Below are positions 10,501-23,383 of a DNA stretch of 64,000 bases, in pieces. The notes under the pieces are model-generated. The model did no database searches. It saw nothing but the letters and a program-made list of their open reading frames with translations, and was not told the origin of the DNA. Position 1 is the first letter of the stretch. Each line of letters begins with the position of its first letter. The DNA is taken from NCBI GenBank assembly GCA_963556195.1, contig CAUVYP010000244.1:1798001-1862000 (forward strand), read 5' to 3'. This stretch comes from Sepiola atlantica (taxonomy: Eukaryota > Mollusca > Cephalopoda > Sepiida > Sepiolidae). Position numbers and translations under genes: made by a program.

Positions 10501-11487
10501 TCTTGTACTGCCGGAGATATGTCGATACAAACTGAATACGCAAAACATCAACAAAATTTAGCGCGTTTTAAAGTTGATATCGCTTTTGTTTATAACTTCC
10601 ACATTTATTCGAATTGTGCAACGAAACTTTGCAGACAGTCGCGGAAACACATTTTCTACTGAGGTACCAAGTCTCAGAAGTGCAGCTCTTGTACTGCCGG
10701 AGATATGTCGATACAAACTGAATACGCAAAACATCAACAAAATTTAGCGCGTTTTAAAGTTGATATCGCTTTTGTTTATAACTTCCACATTTATTCGAAT
10801 TGTGCCACGAAACTTTGCAGACAGTCGCGGAGACACATTTTCTACTGAAGTACCAAGTTTCAGAAGTGCAGCTCTTGTACTGCCGGAGATATGTCGATAC
10901 AAACTGAATACGCAAAACATCAACAAAATTTAGCGCGTTTTAAAGTTGATATCGCTTTTGTTTATAACTTCCACATTTATTCGAATTGTGCAACGAAACT
11001 TTGCAGACAGTCGCGGAGACATATTTTCGACTGAAGTACCAAGTTTCAGAAGTGCAACTCTTGTACTGCCGGAGATATGTCGATACAAACTGAATACGCA
11101 AAACATCAACAAAATTTAGCGCGTTTTAAAGTTGATATCGCTTTTGTTTATAACTTCCACGTTTATTCGAATTGTGCAACGAAACTTTGCAGACAGTCGC
11201 GGAGACACATGTTCTACTGAAGTGCCAAGTCTCAGAAGTGCAGCTCTTGTACTGCCGGAGATATGTCGATACAAACTGAATACGCAAAACATCAACAAAA
11301 TTTAGCGCGTTTTAAAGTTGATATCGCTTTTGTTTATAACTTCCACATTTATTCGAATTGTGCCACGAAACTTTGCAGACAGTCGCGGAGACACATTTTC
11401 TACTGAAGTACCAAGGTTCAGAAGTGCAGCTCTTGTACTGCCGGAGATATGTCGATACAAACTGAATACGCAAAACATCAACAAAAT
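7025..11487 (+). repeat. 26-unit higher-order repeat, copy 2 (24 units)
   Basis: This repeats 2,190-6,652 with a few changes: a G-type unit replaces B at 8,327, one E unit is lost after 10,372, and an A unit with 'aaggttcag' is present at 11,302. Copy 2 has two units fewer than copy 1 because it merges into the next, 28-unit duplication. Confidence 0.8.
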
Positions 11488-14400
11488 TTAGCGCGTTTTA
11501 AAGTTGATATCGCTTTTGTTTATATCTTCCACATTAATTCGAATTGTGCAACGAAACTTTGCAGACAGTCTCGAATAGGCCTCCTCGACTGAAGTACCAA
11601 GTTTCAGAAGTGCAGCTCTTGTACTGCCGGAGATATGTCGATACAAACTGAATACGCAAAACATTAACAAAATTTAGCGCGTTTTAAAGTTGATATCGCT
11701 TTTGTTTATAACTTCCACATTTTTCGTATTGTGCAACGAAACTTTGCAGACAGTCGCAGAGACACATTTTCTACTGAAGTACCAAGTTTCAGAAGTGCAG
11801 CTCTTGTACTGCCGGAGATATGTCGATACAAACTGAATACGCAGAACATCGACAAAATTTAGCGCGTTTTAAAGTTGATATCGCTTTTGTTTATAACTTT
11901 CACATTTATTCGAATTGTGCCACGAAACTTTGCAGACAGTCGCGGAGACACATGTCCTACTGAAGTACCAAGTTTCAGAAGTGCAGCTGTTGTACTGCCG
12001 GAGATATGTCGATACAAACTGAATACGCAAAACATCAACAAAATTTAGCGCGTTTTAAAGTTGATAACGCTTTTGTTTATAACTTCCACATTTATTCGAA
12101 TTGTGCAACGAAACTTTGCAGACAGTCTCAAATAGGCCTTTTCTACTCAAGTATTAAGTTTCAGAAGTGCAGCTCTTGGACTGCCGGAGATATGTCGATA
12201 CAAACTGAATACGCAAAACATCAACAAAATTTAGCGCGTTTTAAAGTTGATATCGCTTTTGTTTATAACTTCCACATTTATTCGAATTGCGCCACGAAAC
12301 TTTGCAGACAGTCGCGGAGACACATGTTCTACTGAAGTACCAAGTTTCAGAAGTGCAGCTCTTGTACTGCCGGAGATATGTCGATACAAACTGAATACGC
12401 AAAACATCAACAAAATTTAGCGCGTTTTAAAGTTGATATCGCTTTTGTTTATAACTTCCACATTTATTCGAATTGTGCCACGAAACTTTGCAGACAGTCG
12501 CGGAGACACATTTCCTACTGAAGTACCAAGTTTCAGAAGTGCAGCTCTTGTACTGCCGGAGATATGTCGATACAAACTGAATACGCAAAACATCAACAAA
12601 ATTTAGCGCGTTTTAAAGTTGATATCGCTTTTGTTTATAACTTCCACATTTATTCGAATTGTGCAACGAAACTTTGCAGACAGTCTCGAATAGGCCTTTT
12701 CTACTGAAGTACAAAGTTTCAGAAGTGCAGCTCTTGTACTGCCGGAGATATGTCGATACAAACTGAATACGCAAAACATCAACAAAATTTAGCGCGTAGT
12801 AAAGTTGATATCGCTTTTGTTTATAACTTCCACATTTATTCGAATTGTGCCCCGAAACTTTGCAGACAGTCTCGAATAGGCCTTTTCTACTGAAGTACCA
12901 AGTTTCAGAAGTGCAGCTCTTGTACTGCCGGAGATATGTCGATACAAACTGAATACGCAAAACATCAACAAAATTTAGCGCGTTTTAAAGTTGATATCGC
13001 TTTTGTTTATAACTTCCACATTTATTCGAATTGTGCAACGAAACTTTGCAGACAGTCGCGGAGACACATGTTCTACTGAAGTACCAAGTTTCAGAAGTGC
13101 AGCTCTTGTACTGCCGGAGATATGTCGATACAAACTGAATACGCAAAACATCAACAAAATTTAGCGCGTTTTAAAGTTGATATCGCTTTTGTTTATAACT
13201 TCCACATTTATTCGAATTGTGCAACGAAACTTTGCAGACAGTCTCGAATAGGCCTTTTCTACTGAAGTACCAAGTTTCAGAAGTGCAGCTCTTGTACTGC
13301 CGGAGATATGTCGATACAAACTGAATACGCAAAACATCAACAAAATTTAGCGCGTTTTAAAGTTGATATCGCTTTTGTTTATAACTTCCACATTTATTCG
13401 AATTGTGCAACGAAACTTTGCAGACAGTCGCGGAGACACATGTTCTACTGAAGTACCAAGTTTCAGAAGTGCAGCTCTTGTACTGCCGGAGATATGTCGA
13501 TACAAACTGAATACGCAAAACATCAACAAAATTTAGCGCGTTTTAAAGTTGATATCGCTTTTGTTTATAACTTCCACATTTATTCGAATTGTGCAACGAA
13601 ACTTTGTAGACAGTCGCGGAGACACATTTTCTACTGAAGTATTTAGTTTCAGAAGTGCAGCTCTTGTACTGCCGGAGATATGTCGATACAAACTGAATAC
13701 GCAAAACATCAACAAAATTTAGCGCGTTTTAAAGTTGATATCGCTTTTGTTTATATCTTCCACATTTTTCGTATTGTGCAACGAAACTTTGCAGACAGTC
13801 GCGGAGACACATTTTCTACTGAAGTACCAAGTTTCAGAAGTGCAGCTCTTGTACTGCCGGAGATATGTCGATACAAACTGAATACGCAAAACATCAACAA
13901 AATTTAGCGCGTTTTAAAGTTGATATCGCTTTTGTTTATAACTTCCACATTTTTCGTATTGTGCAACGAAACTTTGCAGACAGTCGCGGAGACACATTTT
14001 CTACTGAAGTACCAAGTTTCAGAAGTGCAGCTCTTGTACTGCCGGAGATATGTCGATACAAACTGAATACGCAAAACATCAACAAAATTTAGCGCGTTTT
14101 AAAGTTGATATCGCTTTTGTTTATAACTTCCACATTTATTCGAATTGTGCAACGAAACTTTGCAGACAGTCGCGGAAACACATTTTCTACTGAGGTACCA
14201 AGTCTCAGAAGTGCAGCTCTTGTACTGCCGGAGATATGTCGATACAAACTGAATACGCAAAACATCAACAAAATTTAGCGCGTTTTAAAGTTGATATCGC
14301 TTTTGTTTATAACTTCCACAATTATTCGAATTGTGCAACGAAACTTTGCAGACAGTCGCGGAGACACATGTTCTACTGAAGTACCAAGTTTCAGAAGTGC

Positions 14401-15018
14401 AGCTCTTGTACTGCAAGAGATATGTCGATACAAACTGAATACGCAAAACATCAACAAAATTTAGCGCGTTTTAAAGTTGATATCGCTTTTGTTTATAACT
14501 TCCACATTTATTCGAATTGTGCAACGAAACTTTGCAGACAGTCTCGAATAGGCCTTTTCTACTGAAGTACCAAGTTCCAGAAGTGCAGCTCTTGTACTGC
14601 CGGAGATATGTCGATACAAACTGAATACGCAAAACATCAACAAGATTTAGCGCGTTTTAAAGTTGATATCGCTTTTGTTTATAACTTCCACATTTATTCG
14701 AATTGTGCAACGAAACTTTGCAGACAGTCGCGGAGACACATGTTCTACTGAAGTACTAAGTTTCAGAAGTGCAGCTCTTGTACTGCCGGAGATATGTCGA
14801 TACAAACTGAATACGCAAAACATCAACAAAATTTAGCGCGTTTTAAAGTTGATATCGCTTTTGTTTATAACTTCCACATTTATTCGAATTGTGCAACGAA
14901 ACTTTGTAGACAGTCGCGGAGACACATTTTCTACTGAAGTATTTAGTTTCAGAAGTGCAGCTCTTGTACTGCCGGAGATATGTCGATACAAACTGAATAC
15001 GCAAAACATCAACAAAAT
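9814..15018 (+). repeat. 28-unit duplication, copy 1 (5,205 bp)
   Basis: Units from 10,000 to 11,487 reappear at 15,205-16,692 (offset 5,205), and units from 11,488 to 15,018 at 17,065-20,595 (offset 5,577). Rare shared marks include 'tacggaaaac' (near 10,350 and 15,555), 'cagaacatcgac' (near 11,843 and 17,420), 'gcgcgtagtaaag' (12,789 and 18,366 units), 'gtgccccg' (same units), 'ccacaattattcg' and 'ctgcaagag' (14,275 and 19,852 units). I saw no differences in the rows compared. Copy 1 lacks two units (C and a 'ggaatcggcc' unit) that copy 2 has. Confidence 0.85.
13719..14088 (+). repeat. Two adjacent K units, the first chimeric
   Basis: The unit at 13,719 opens with the D mark 'tatatcttcc' and continues as K; the unit at 13,904 is a regular K. 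Elsewhere the order is D-L-K, so a D-to-K crossover removing the L between them explains the first unit. The pair is copied at 19,296-19,665. Confidence 0.7.
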
Positions 15019-15204
15019 TTAGCGCGTTTTAAAGTTGATATCGCTTTTGTTTATATCTTCCACATTTATTCGAATTGTGCAACGAAACTTTGCAGACAGT
15101 CGCGGAGACACATTTTCTACTGAAGTACCAAGTTTCAGAAGTGCAGCTCTTGTACTGCCGGATATATGTCGATACAAACTGAATACGCAAAACATCAACA
15201 AAAT
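15019..15204 (+). repeat. Chimeric unit at the 5.2-kb duplication junction
   Basis: The left part has the D mark 'tatatcttccac' followed by 'atttattcg', as in the unit at 20,596. The right part has box 1 and the rare 'gccggatatatg' of the A unit at 9,814. This is what a crossover between those two positions would leave, placing the breakpoint between about 15,060 and 15,110. Confidence 0.75.
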
Positions 15205-16692
15205 TTAGCGCGTTTTAAAGTTGATATCGCTTTTGTTTATAACTTCCACATTTATTCGAATTGTGCAACGAAACTTTGTAGACAGTCGCGGAGACACATT
15301 TTCTACTGAAGTATTTAGTTTCAGAAGTGCAGCTCTTGTACTGCCGGAGATATGTCGATACAAACTGAATACGCAAAACATCAACAAAATTTAGCGCGTT
15401 TTAAAGTTGATATCGCTTTTGTTTATATCTTCCACATTAATTCGAATTGTGCAACGAAACTTTGCAGACAGTCTCGAATAGGCCTCCTCTACTGAAGTAC
15501 CAAGTTTCAGAAGTGCAGCTCTTGTACTGCCGGAGATATGTCGATACAAACTGAATACGGAAAACATCAACAAAATTTAGCGCGTTTTAAAGTTGATATC
15601 GCTTTTGTTTATAACTTCCACATTTATTCGAATTGTGCAACGAAACTTTGCAGACAGTCTCGAATAGGCCTTTTCTACTGAAGTACCAAGTTTCAGAAGT
15701 GCAGCTCTTGTACTGCCGGAGATATGTCGATACAAACTGAATACGCAAAACATCAACAAAATTTAGCGCGTTTTAAAGTTGATATCGCTTTTGTTTATAA
15801 CTTCCACATTTATTCGAATTGTGCAACGAAACTTTGCAGACAGTCGCGGAAACACATTTTCTACTGAGGTACCAAGTCTCAGAAGTGCAGCTCTTGTACT
15901 GCCGGAGATATGTCGATACAAACTGAATACGCAAAACATCAACAAAATTTAGCGCGTTTTAAAGTTGATATCGCTTTTGTTTATAACTTCCACATTTATT
16001 CGAATTGTGCCACGAAACTTTGCAGACAGTCGCGGAGACACATTTTCTACTGAAGTACCAAGTTTCAGAAGTGCAGCTCTTGTACTGCCGGAGATATGTC
16101 GATACAAACTGAATACGCAAAACATCAACAAAATTTAGCGCGTTTTAAAGTTGATATCGCTTTTGTTTATAACTTCCACATTTATTCGAATTGTGCAACG
16201 AAACTTTGCAGACAGTCGCGGAGACATATTTTCGACTGAAGTACCAAGTTTCAGAAGTGCAACTCTTGTACTGCCGGAGATATGTCGATACAAACTGAAT
16301 ACGCAAAACATCAACAAAATTTAGCGCGTTTTAAAGTTGATATCGCTTTTGTTTATAACTTCCACGTTTATTCGAATTGTGCAACGAAACTTTGCAGACA
16401 GTCGCGGAGACACATGTTCTACTGAAGTGCCAAGTCTCAGAAGTGCAGCTCTTGTACTGCCGGAGATATGTCGATACAAACTGAATACGCAAAACATCAA
16501 CAAAATTTAGCGCGTTTTAAAGTTGATATCGCTTTTGTTTATAACTTCCACATTTATTCGAATTGTGCCACGAAACTTTGCAGACAGTCGCGGAGACACA
16601 TTTTCTACTGAAGTACCAAGGTTCAGAAGTGCAGCTCTTGTACTGCCGGAGATATGTCGATACAAACTGAATACGCAAAACATCAACAAAAT

Positions 16693-17064
16693 TTAGCGCG
16701 TTTTAAAGTTGATAACGCTTTTGTTTATAACTTCCACATTTATTCGAATTGTGCAACGAAACTTTGCAGACAGTCTGGAATCGGCCTTTTCTACTGAAGT
16801 ACCAAGTCTCAGACGTGCAGCTCTTGTACTGCCGGAGATATGTCGATACAAACTGAATACGCAAAACATCAACAAAATTTAGCGCGTTTTAAAGTTGATA
16901 TCGCTTTTGTTTATAACTTCCACATTTATTCGAATTGTGCAACGAAACTTTGTACACAGTCGCGGAGACACATTTTCTACTGAAGTACTAAGTTTCAGAA
17001 GTGCAGCTCTTGTACTGCCGGAGATATGTCGATACAAACTGAATACGCAAAACATCAACAAAAT
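16693..17064 (+). repeat. Two-unit segment missing from the sister copy
   Basis: This is a box-2 unit with 'gataacgc', 'tggaatcggcc' and 'agacgtgc', followed by a C-like unit with 'tgtacacag'. The sister copy goes straight from A (11,302) to D (11,488). Loss of 372 bp, exactly two units, keeps the register. Confidence 0.75.
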
Positions 17065-19295
17065 TTAGCGCGTTTTAAAGTTGATATCGCTTTTGTTTAT
17101 ATCTTCCACATTAATTCGAATTGTGCAACGAAACTTTGCAGACAGTCTCGAATAGGCCTCCTCGACTGAAGTACCAAGTTTCAGAAGTGCAGCTCTTGTA
17201 CTGCCGGAGATATGTCGATACAAACTGAATACGCAAAACATTAACAAAATTTAGCGCGTTTTAAAGTTGATATCGCTTTTGTTTATAACTTCCACATTTT
17301 TCGTATTGTGCAACGAAACTTTGCAGACAGTCGCAGAGACACATTTTCTACTGAAGTACCAAGTTTCAGAAGTGCAGCTCTTGTACTGCCGGAGATATGT
17401 CGATACAAACTGAATACGCAGAACATCGACAAAATTTAGCGCGTTTTAAAGTTGATATCGCTTTTGTTTATAACTTTCACATTTATTCGAATTGTGCCAC
17501 GAAACTTTGCAGACAGTCGCGGAGACACATGTCCTACTGAAGTACCAAGTTTCAGAAGTGCAGCTGTTGTACTGCCGGAGATATGTCGATACAAACTGAA
17601 TACGCAAAACATCAACAAAATTTAGCGCGTTTTAAAGTTGATAACGCTTTTGTTTATAACTTCCACATTTATTCGAATTGTGCAACGAAACTTTGCAGAC
17701 AGTCTCAAATAGGCCTTTTCTACTCAAGTATTAAGTTTCAGAAGTGCAGCTCTTGGACTGCCGGAGATATGTCGATACAAACTGAATACGCAAAACATCA
17801 ACAAAATTTAGCGCGTTTTAAAGTTGATATCGCTTTTGTTTATAACTTCCACATTTATTCGAATTGCGCCACGAAACTTTGCAGACAGTCGCGGAGACAC
17901 ATGTTCTACTGAAGTACCAAGTTTCAGAAGTGCAGCTCTTGTACTGCCGGAGATATGTCGATACAAACTGAATACGCAAAACATCAACAAAATTTAGCGC
18001 GTTTTAAAGTTGATATCGCTTTTGTTTATAACTTCCACATTTATTCGAATTGTGCCACGAAACTTTGCAGACAGTCGCGGAGACACATTTCCTACTGAAG
18101 TACCAAGTTTCAGAAGTGCAGCTCTTGTACTGCCGGAGATATGTCGATACAAACTGAATACGCAAAACATCAACAAAATTTAGCGCGTTTTAAAGTTGAT
18201 ATCGCTTTTGTTTATAACTTCCACATTTATTCGAATTGTGCAACGAAACTTTGCAGACAGTCTCGAATAGGCCTTTTCTACTGAAGTACAAAGTTTCAGA
18301 AGTGCAGCTCTTGTACTGCCGGAGATATGTCGATACAAACTGAATACGCAAAACATCAACAAAATTTAGCGCGTAGTAAAGTTGATATCGCTTTTGTTTA
18401 TAACTTCCACATTTATTCGAATTGTGCCCCGAAACTTTGCAGACAGTCTCGAATAGGCCTTTTCTACTGAAGTACCAAGTTTCAGAAGTGCAGCTCTTGT
18501 ACTGCCGGAGATATGTCGATACAAACTGAATACGCAAAACATCAACAAAATTTAGCGCGTTTTAAAGTTGATATCGCTTTTGTTTATAACTTCCACATTT
18601 ATTCGAATTGTGCAACGAAACTTTGCAGACAGTCGCGGAGACACATGTTCTACTGAAGTACCAAGTTTCAGAAGTGCAGCTCTTGTACTGCCGGAGATAT
18701 GTCGATACAAACTGAATACGCAAAACATCAACAAAATTTAGCGCGTTTTAAAGTTGATATCGCTTTTGTTTATAACTTCCACATTTATTCGAATTGTGCA
18801 ACGAAACTTTGCAGACAGTCTCGAATAGGCCTTTTCTACTGAAGTACCAAGTTTCAGAAGTGCAGCTCTTGTACTGCCGGAGATATGTCGATACAAACTG
18901 AATACGCAAAACATCAACAAAATTTAGCGCGTTTTAAAGTTGATATCGCTTTTGTTTATAACTTCCACATTTATTCGAATTGTGCAACGAAACTTTGCAG
19001 ACAGTCGCGGAGACACATGTTCTACTGAAGTACCAAGTTTCAGAAGTGCAGCTCTTGTACTGCCGGAGATATGTCGATACAAACTGAATACGCAAAACAT
19101 CAACAAAATTTAGCGCGTTTTAAAGTTGATATCGCTTTTGTTTATAACTTCCACATTTATTCGAATTGTGCAACGAAACTTTGTAGACAGTCGCGGAGAC
19201 ACATTTTCTACTGAAGTATTTAGTTTCAGAAGTGCAGCTCTTGTACTGCCGGAGATATGTCGATACAAACTGAATACGCAAAACATCAACAAAAT

Positions 19296-19665
19296 TTAGC
19301 GCGTTTTAAAGTTGATATCGCTTTTGTTTATATCTTCCACATTTTTCGTATTGTGCAACGAAACTTTGCAGACAGTCGCGGAGACACATTTTCTACTGAA
19401 GTACCAAGTTTCAGAAGTGCAGCTCTTGTACTGCCGGAGATATGTCGATACAAACTGAATACGCAAAACATCAACAAAATTTAGCGCGTTTTAAAGTTGA
19501 TATCGCTTTTGTTTATAACTTCCACATTTTTCGTATTGTGCAACGAAACTTTGCAGACAGTCGCGGAGACACATTTTCTACTGAAGTACCAAGTTTCAGA
19601 AGTGCAGCTCTTGTACTGCCGGAGATATGTCGATACAAACTGAATACGCAAAACATCAACAAAAT
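19296..19665 (+). repeat. Copy of the chimeric K pair
   Basis: Same structure as 13,719-14,088, carried along in the 5.2-kb duplication (offset 5,577). It shows that the chimera is older than that duplication. Confidence 0.7.
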
Positions 19666-21525
19666 TTAGCGCGTTTTAAAGTTGATATCGCTTTTGTTTA
19701 TAACTTCCACATTTATTCGAATTGTGCAACGAAACTTTGCAGACAGTCGCGGAAACACATTTTCTACTGAGGTACCAAGTCTCAGAAGTGCAGCTCTTGT
19801 ACTGCCGGAGATATGTCGATACAAACTGAATACGCAAAACATCAACAAAATTTAGCGCGTTTTAAAGTTGATATCGCTTTTGTTTATAACTTCCACAATT
19901 ATTCGAATTGTGCAACGAAACTTTGCAGACAGTCGCGGAGACACATGTTCTACTGAAGTACCAAGTTTCAGAAGTGCAGCTCTTGTACTGCAAGAGATAT
20001 GTCGATACAAACTGAATACGCAAAACATCAACAAAATTTAGCGCGTTTTAAAGTTGATATCGCTTTTGTTTATAACTTCCACATTTATTCGAATTGTGCA
20101 ACGAAACTTTGCAGACAGTCTCGAATAGGCCTTTTCTACTGAAGTACCAAGTTCCAGAAGTGCAGCTCTTGTACTGCCGGAGATATGTCGATACAAACTG
20201 AATACGCAAAACATCAACAAGATTTAGCGCGTTTTAAAGTTGATATCGCTTTTGTTTATAACTTCCACATTTATTCGAATTGTGCAACGAAACTTTGCAG
20301 ACAGTCGCGGAGACACATGTTCTACTGAAGTACTAAGTTTCAGAAGTGCAGCTCTTGTACTGCCGGAGATATGTCGATACAAACTGAATACGCAAAACAT
20401 CAACAAAATTTAGCGCGTTTTAAAGTTGATATCGCTTTTGTTTATAACTTCCACATTTATTCGAATTGTGCAACGAAACTTTGTAGACAGTCGCGGAGAC
20501 ACATTTTCTACTGAAGTATTTAGTTTCAGAAGTGCAGCTCTTGTACTGCCGGAGATATGTCGATACAAACTGAATACGCAAAACATCAACAAAATTTAGC
20601 GCGTTTTAAAGTTGATATCGCTTTTGTTTATATCTTCCACATTTATTCGAATTGTGCAACGAAACTTTGCAGACAGTCTCGAATAGGCCTCCTCTACTGA
20701 AGTACCAAGTTTCAGAAGTGCAGCTCTTGTACTGCCGGAGATATGTCGATACAAACTGAATACGCAAAACATCAACAAAATTTAGCGCGTTTTAAAGTTG
20801 ATATCGCTTTTGTTTATAACTTTCACATTTATTCGAATTGTGCAACGAAACTTTGCAGACAGTCTCAACTAGGTCTTTTCTGCTGAAGTACCAAGTTTCA
20901 GAAGTGCACCTCTTGTACTGCCGGAGATATGTCGATTCAAACTGAATACGCAAAACATCAACAAAATTTAGCGCGTTTTAAAGTTGATATCGCTTTTGTT
21001 TATAACTTCCACATTTTTCGTATTGTGCAACGAAACTTTGCAGACAGTCGCGGAGACACATTTTTTTACTGAAGTACCAAGTTTCAGAAGTGCAGCTCTT
21101 GTACTGCCGGAGATATGTCGATACAAACTGAATACGCAAAACATCAACAAAATTTAGCGCGTTTTAAAGTTGATATCGCTTTTGTTTATAACTTCCACAT
21201 TTATTCGAATTGTGCAACGAAACTTTGCAGACAGTCGCGGAAACATATTTTCTACTGGGGTACCAAGTCTCAGAAGTGCAGCTCTTGTACTGCCGGAGAT
21301 ATGTCGATACAAACTGAATACGCAAAACATCAACAAAATTTAGCGCGTTTTAAAGTTGATATCGCTTTTGTTTATAACTTTCACATTTATTCGAATTGTG
21401 CAACGAAACTTTGCAGACAGTCTCAACTAGGCCTTTTCTGCTGAAGTACCAAGTTTCAGAAGTGCACCTCTTGTACTGCCGGAGATATGTCGATACAAAC
21501 TGAATACGCAAAACATCAACAAAAT
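19481..21525 (+). repeat. 11-unit duplication, copy 1 (2,045 bp)
   Basis: Order K-F-B-E-B-C-D-L-K-F-L. The first nine units match 21,526-23,197 (offset 2,045). The F unit at 21,154 matches 23,198. Copy 1 has a hybrid D unit at 20,596 and a divergent F unit at 21,154 ('aaacatattttc', 'ctggggtacc'). Confidence 0.8.
20968..21153 (+). repeat. K unit restored to 186 bp by a second indel
   Basis: It carries the K one-base deletion but has an extra T in 'cacatttttttactg' (seven T), which brings the length back to 186. Its relative at 23,013 has six T and stays at 185. Confidence 0.75.
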
Positions 21526-23383
21526 TTAGCGCGTTTTAAAGTTGATATCGCTTTTGTTTATAACTTCCACATTTTTCGTATTGTGCAACGAAACTTTGCA
21601 GACAGTCGCGGAGACACATTTTCTACTGAAGTACCAAGTTTCAGAAGTGCAGCTCTTGTACTGCCGGAGATATGTCGATACAAACTGAATACGCAAAACA
21701 TCAACAAAATTTAGCGCGTTTTAAAGTTGATATCGCTTTTGTTTATAACTTCCACATTTATTCGAATTGTGCAACGAAACTTTGCAGACAGTCGCGGAAA
21801 CACATTTTCTACTGAGGTACCAAGTCTCAGAAGTGCAGCTCTTGTACTGCCGGAGATATGTCGATACAAACTGAATACGCAAAACATCAACAAAATTTAG
21901 CGCGTTTTAAAGTTGATATCGCTTTTGTTTATAACTTCCACAATTATTCGAATTGTGCAACGAAACTTTGCAGACAGTCGCGGAGACACATGTTCTACTG
22001 AAGTACCAAGTTTCAGAAGTGCAGCTCTTGTACTGCAAGAGATATGTCGATACAAACTGAATACGCAAAACATCAACAAAATTTAGCGCGTTTTAAAGTT
22101 GATATCGCTTTTGTTTATAACTTCCACATTTATTCGAATTGTGCAACGAAACTTTGCAGACAGTCTCGAATAGGCCTTTTCTACTGAAGTACCAAGTTCC
22201 AGAAGTGCAGCTCTTGTACTGCCGGAGATATGTCGATACAAACTGAATACGCAAAACATCAACAAGATTTAGCGCGTTTTAAAGTTGATATCGCTTTTGT
22301 TTATAACTTCCACATTTATTCGAATTGTGCAACGAAACTTTGCAGACAGTCGCGGAGACACATGTTCTACTGAAGTACTAAGTTTCAGAAGTGCAGCTCT
22401 TGTACTGCCGGAGATATGTCGATACAAACTGAATACGCAAAACATCAACAAAATTTAGCGCGTTTTAAAGTTGATATCGCTTTTGTTTATAACTTCCACA
22501 TTTATTCGAATTGTGCAACGAAACTTTGTAGACAGTCGCGGAGACACATTTTCGACTGAAGTATTTAGTTTCAGAAGTGCAGCTCTTGTACTGCCGGAGA
22601 TATGTCGATACAAACTGAATACGCAAAACATCAACAAAATTTAGCGCGTTTTAAAGTTGATATCGCTTTTGTTTATATCTTCCACATTAATTCGAATTGT
22701 GCAACGAAACTTTGCAGACAGTCTCGAATAGGCCTCCTCTACTGAAGTACCAAGTTTCAGAAGTGCAGCTCTTGTACTGCCGGAGATATGTCGATACAAA
22801 CTGAATACGCAAAACATCAACAAAATTTAGCGCGTTTTAAAGTTGATATCGCTTTTGTTTATAACTTTCACATTTATTCGAATTGTGCAACGAAACTTTG
22901 CAGACAGTCTCAACTAGGCCTTTTCTGCTGAAGTACCAAGTTTCAGAAGTGCACCCTTTGTACTGCCGGAGATATGTCGATACAAACTGAATACGCAAAA
23001 CATCAACAAAATTTAGCGCGTTTTAAAGTTGTTATCGCTTTTGTTTATAACTTCCACATTTTTCGTATTGTGCAACGAAACTTTGCAGACAGTCGCGGAG
23101 ACACATTTTTTACTGAAGTACCAAGTTTCAGAAGTGCAGCTCTTGTACTGCCGGAGATATGTCGATACAAACTGAATACGCAAAACATCAACAAAATTTA
23201 GCGCGTTTTAAAGTTGATATCGCTTTTGTTTATAACTTCCACATTTATTCGAATTGTGCAACGAAACTTTGCAGACAGTCGCGGAAACACATTTTCTACT
23301 GAGGTACCAAGTCTCAGAAGTGCAGCTCTTGTACTGCCGGAGATATGTCGATACAAACTGAATACGCAAAACATCAACAAAAT
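21526..23383 (+). repeat. 11-unit duplication, copy 2 (10 units)
   Basis: K-F-B-E-B-C-D-L-K-F, matching 19,481-21,339. Differences noticed are 'ttttcgactg' in the C unit at 22,455, a normal D unit at 22,641, 'gcaccctttg' in the L unit at 22,827 and 'gttgttatc' in the K unit at 23,013. Confidence 0.8.

Larger units (their letters stand above)
15019..20595 (+). repeat. 30-unit duplication, copy 2 (5,577 bp)
   Basis: The partner of 9,814-15,018. It starts within the chimeric unit at 15,019. The two extra units (16,693-17,064) match the context at 25,430-25,987, where the 'ggaatcggcc' unit also follows an A unit and a C unit precedes D. They therefore look ancestral and copy 1 looks deleted. Confidence 0.85.
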
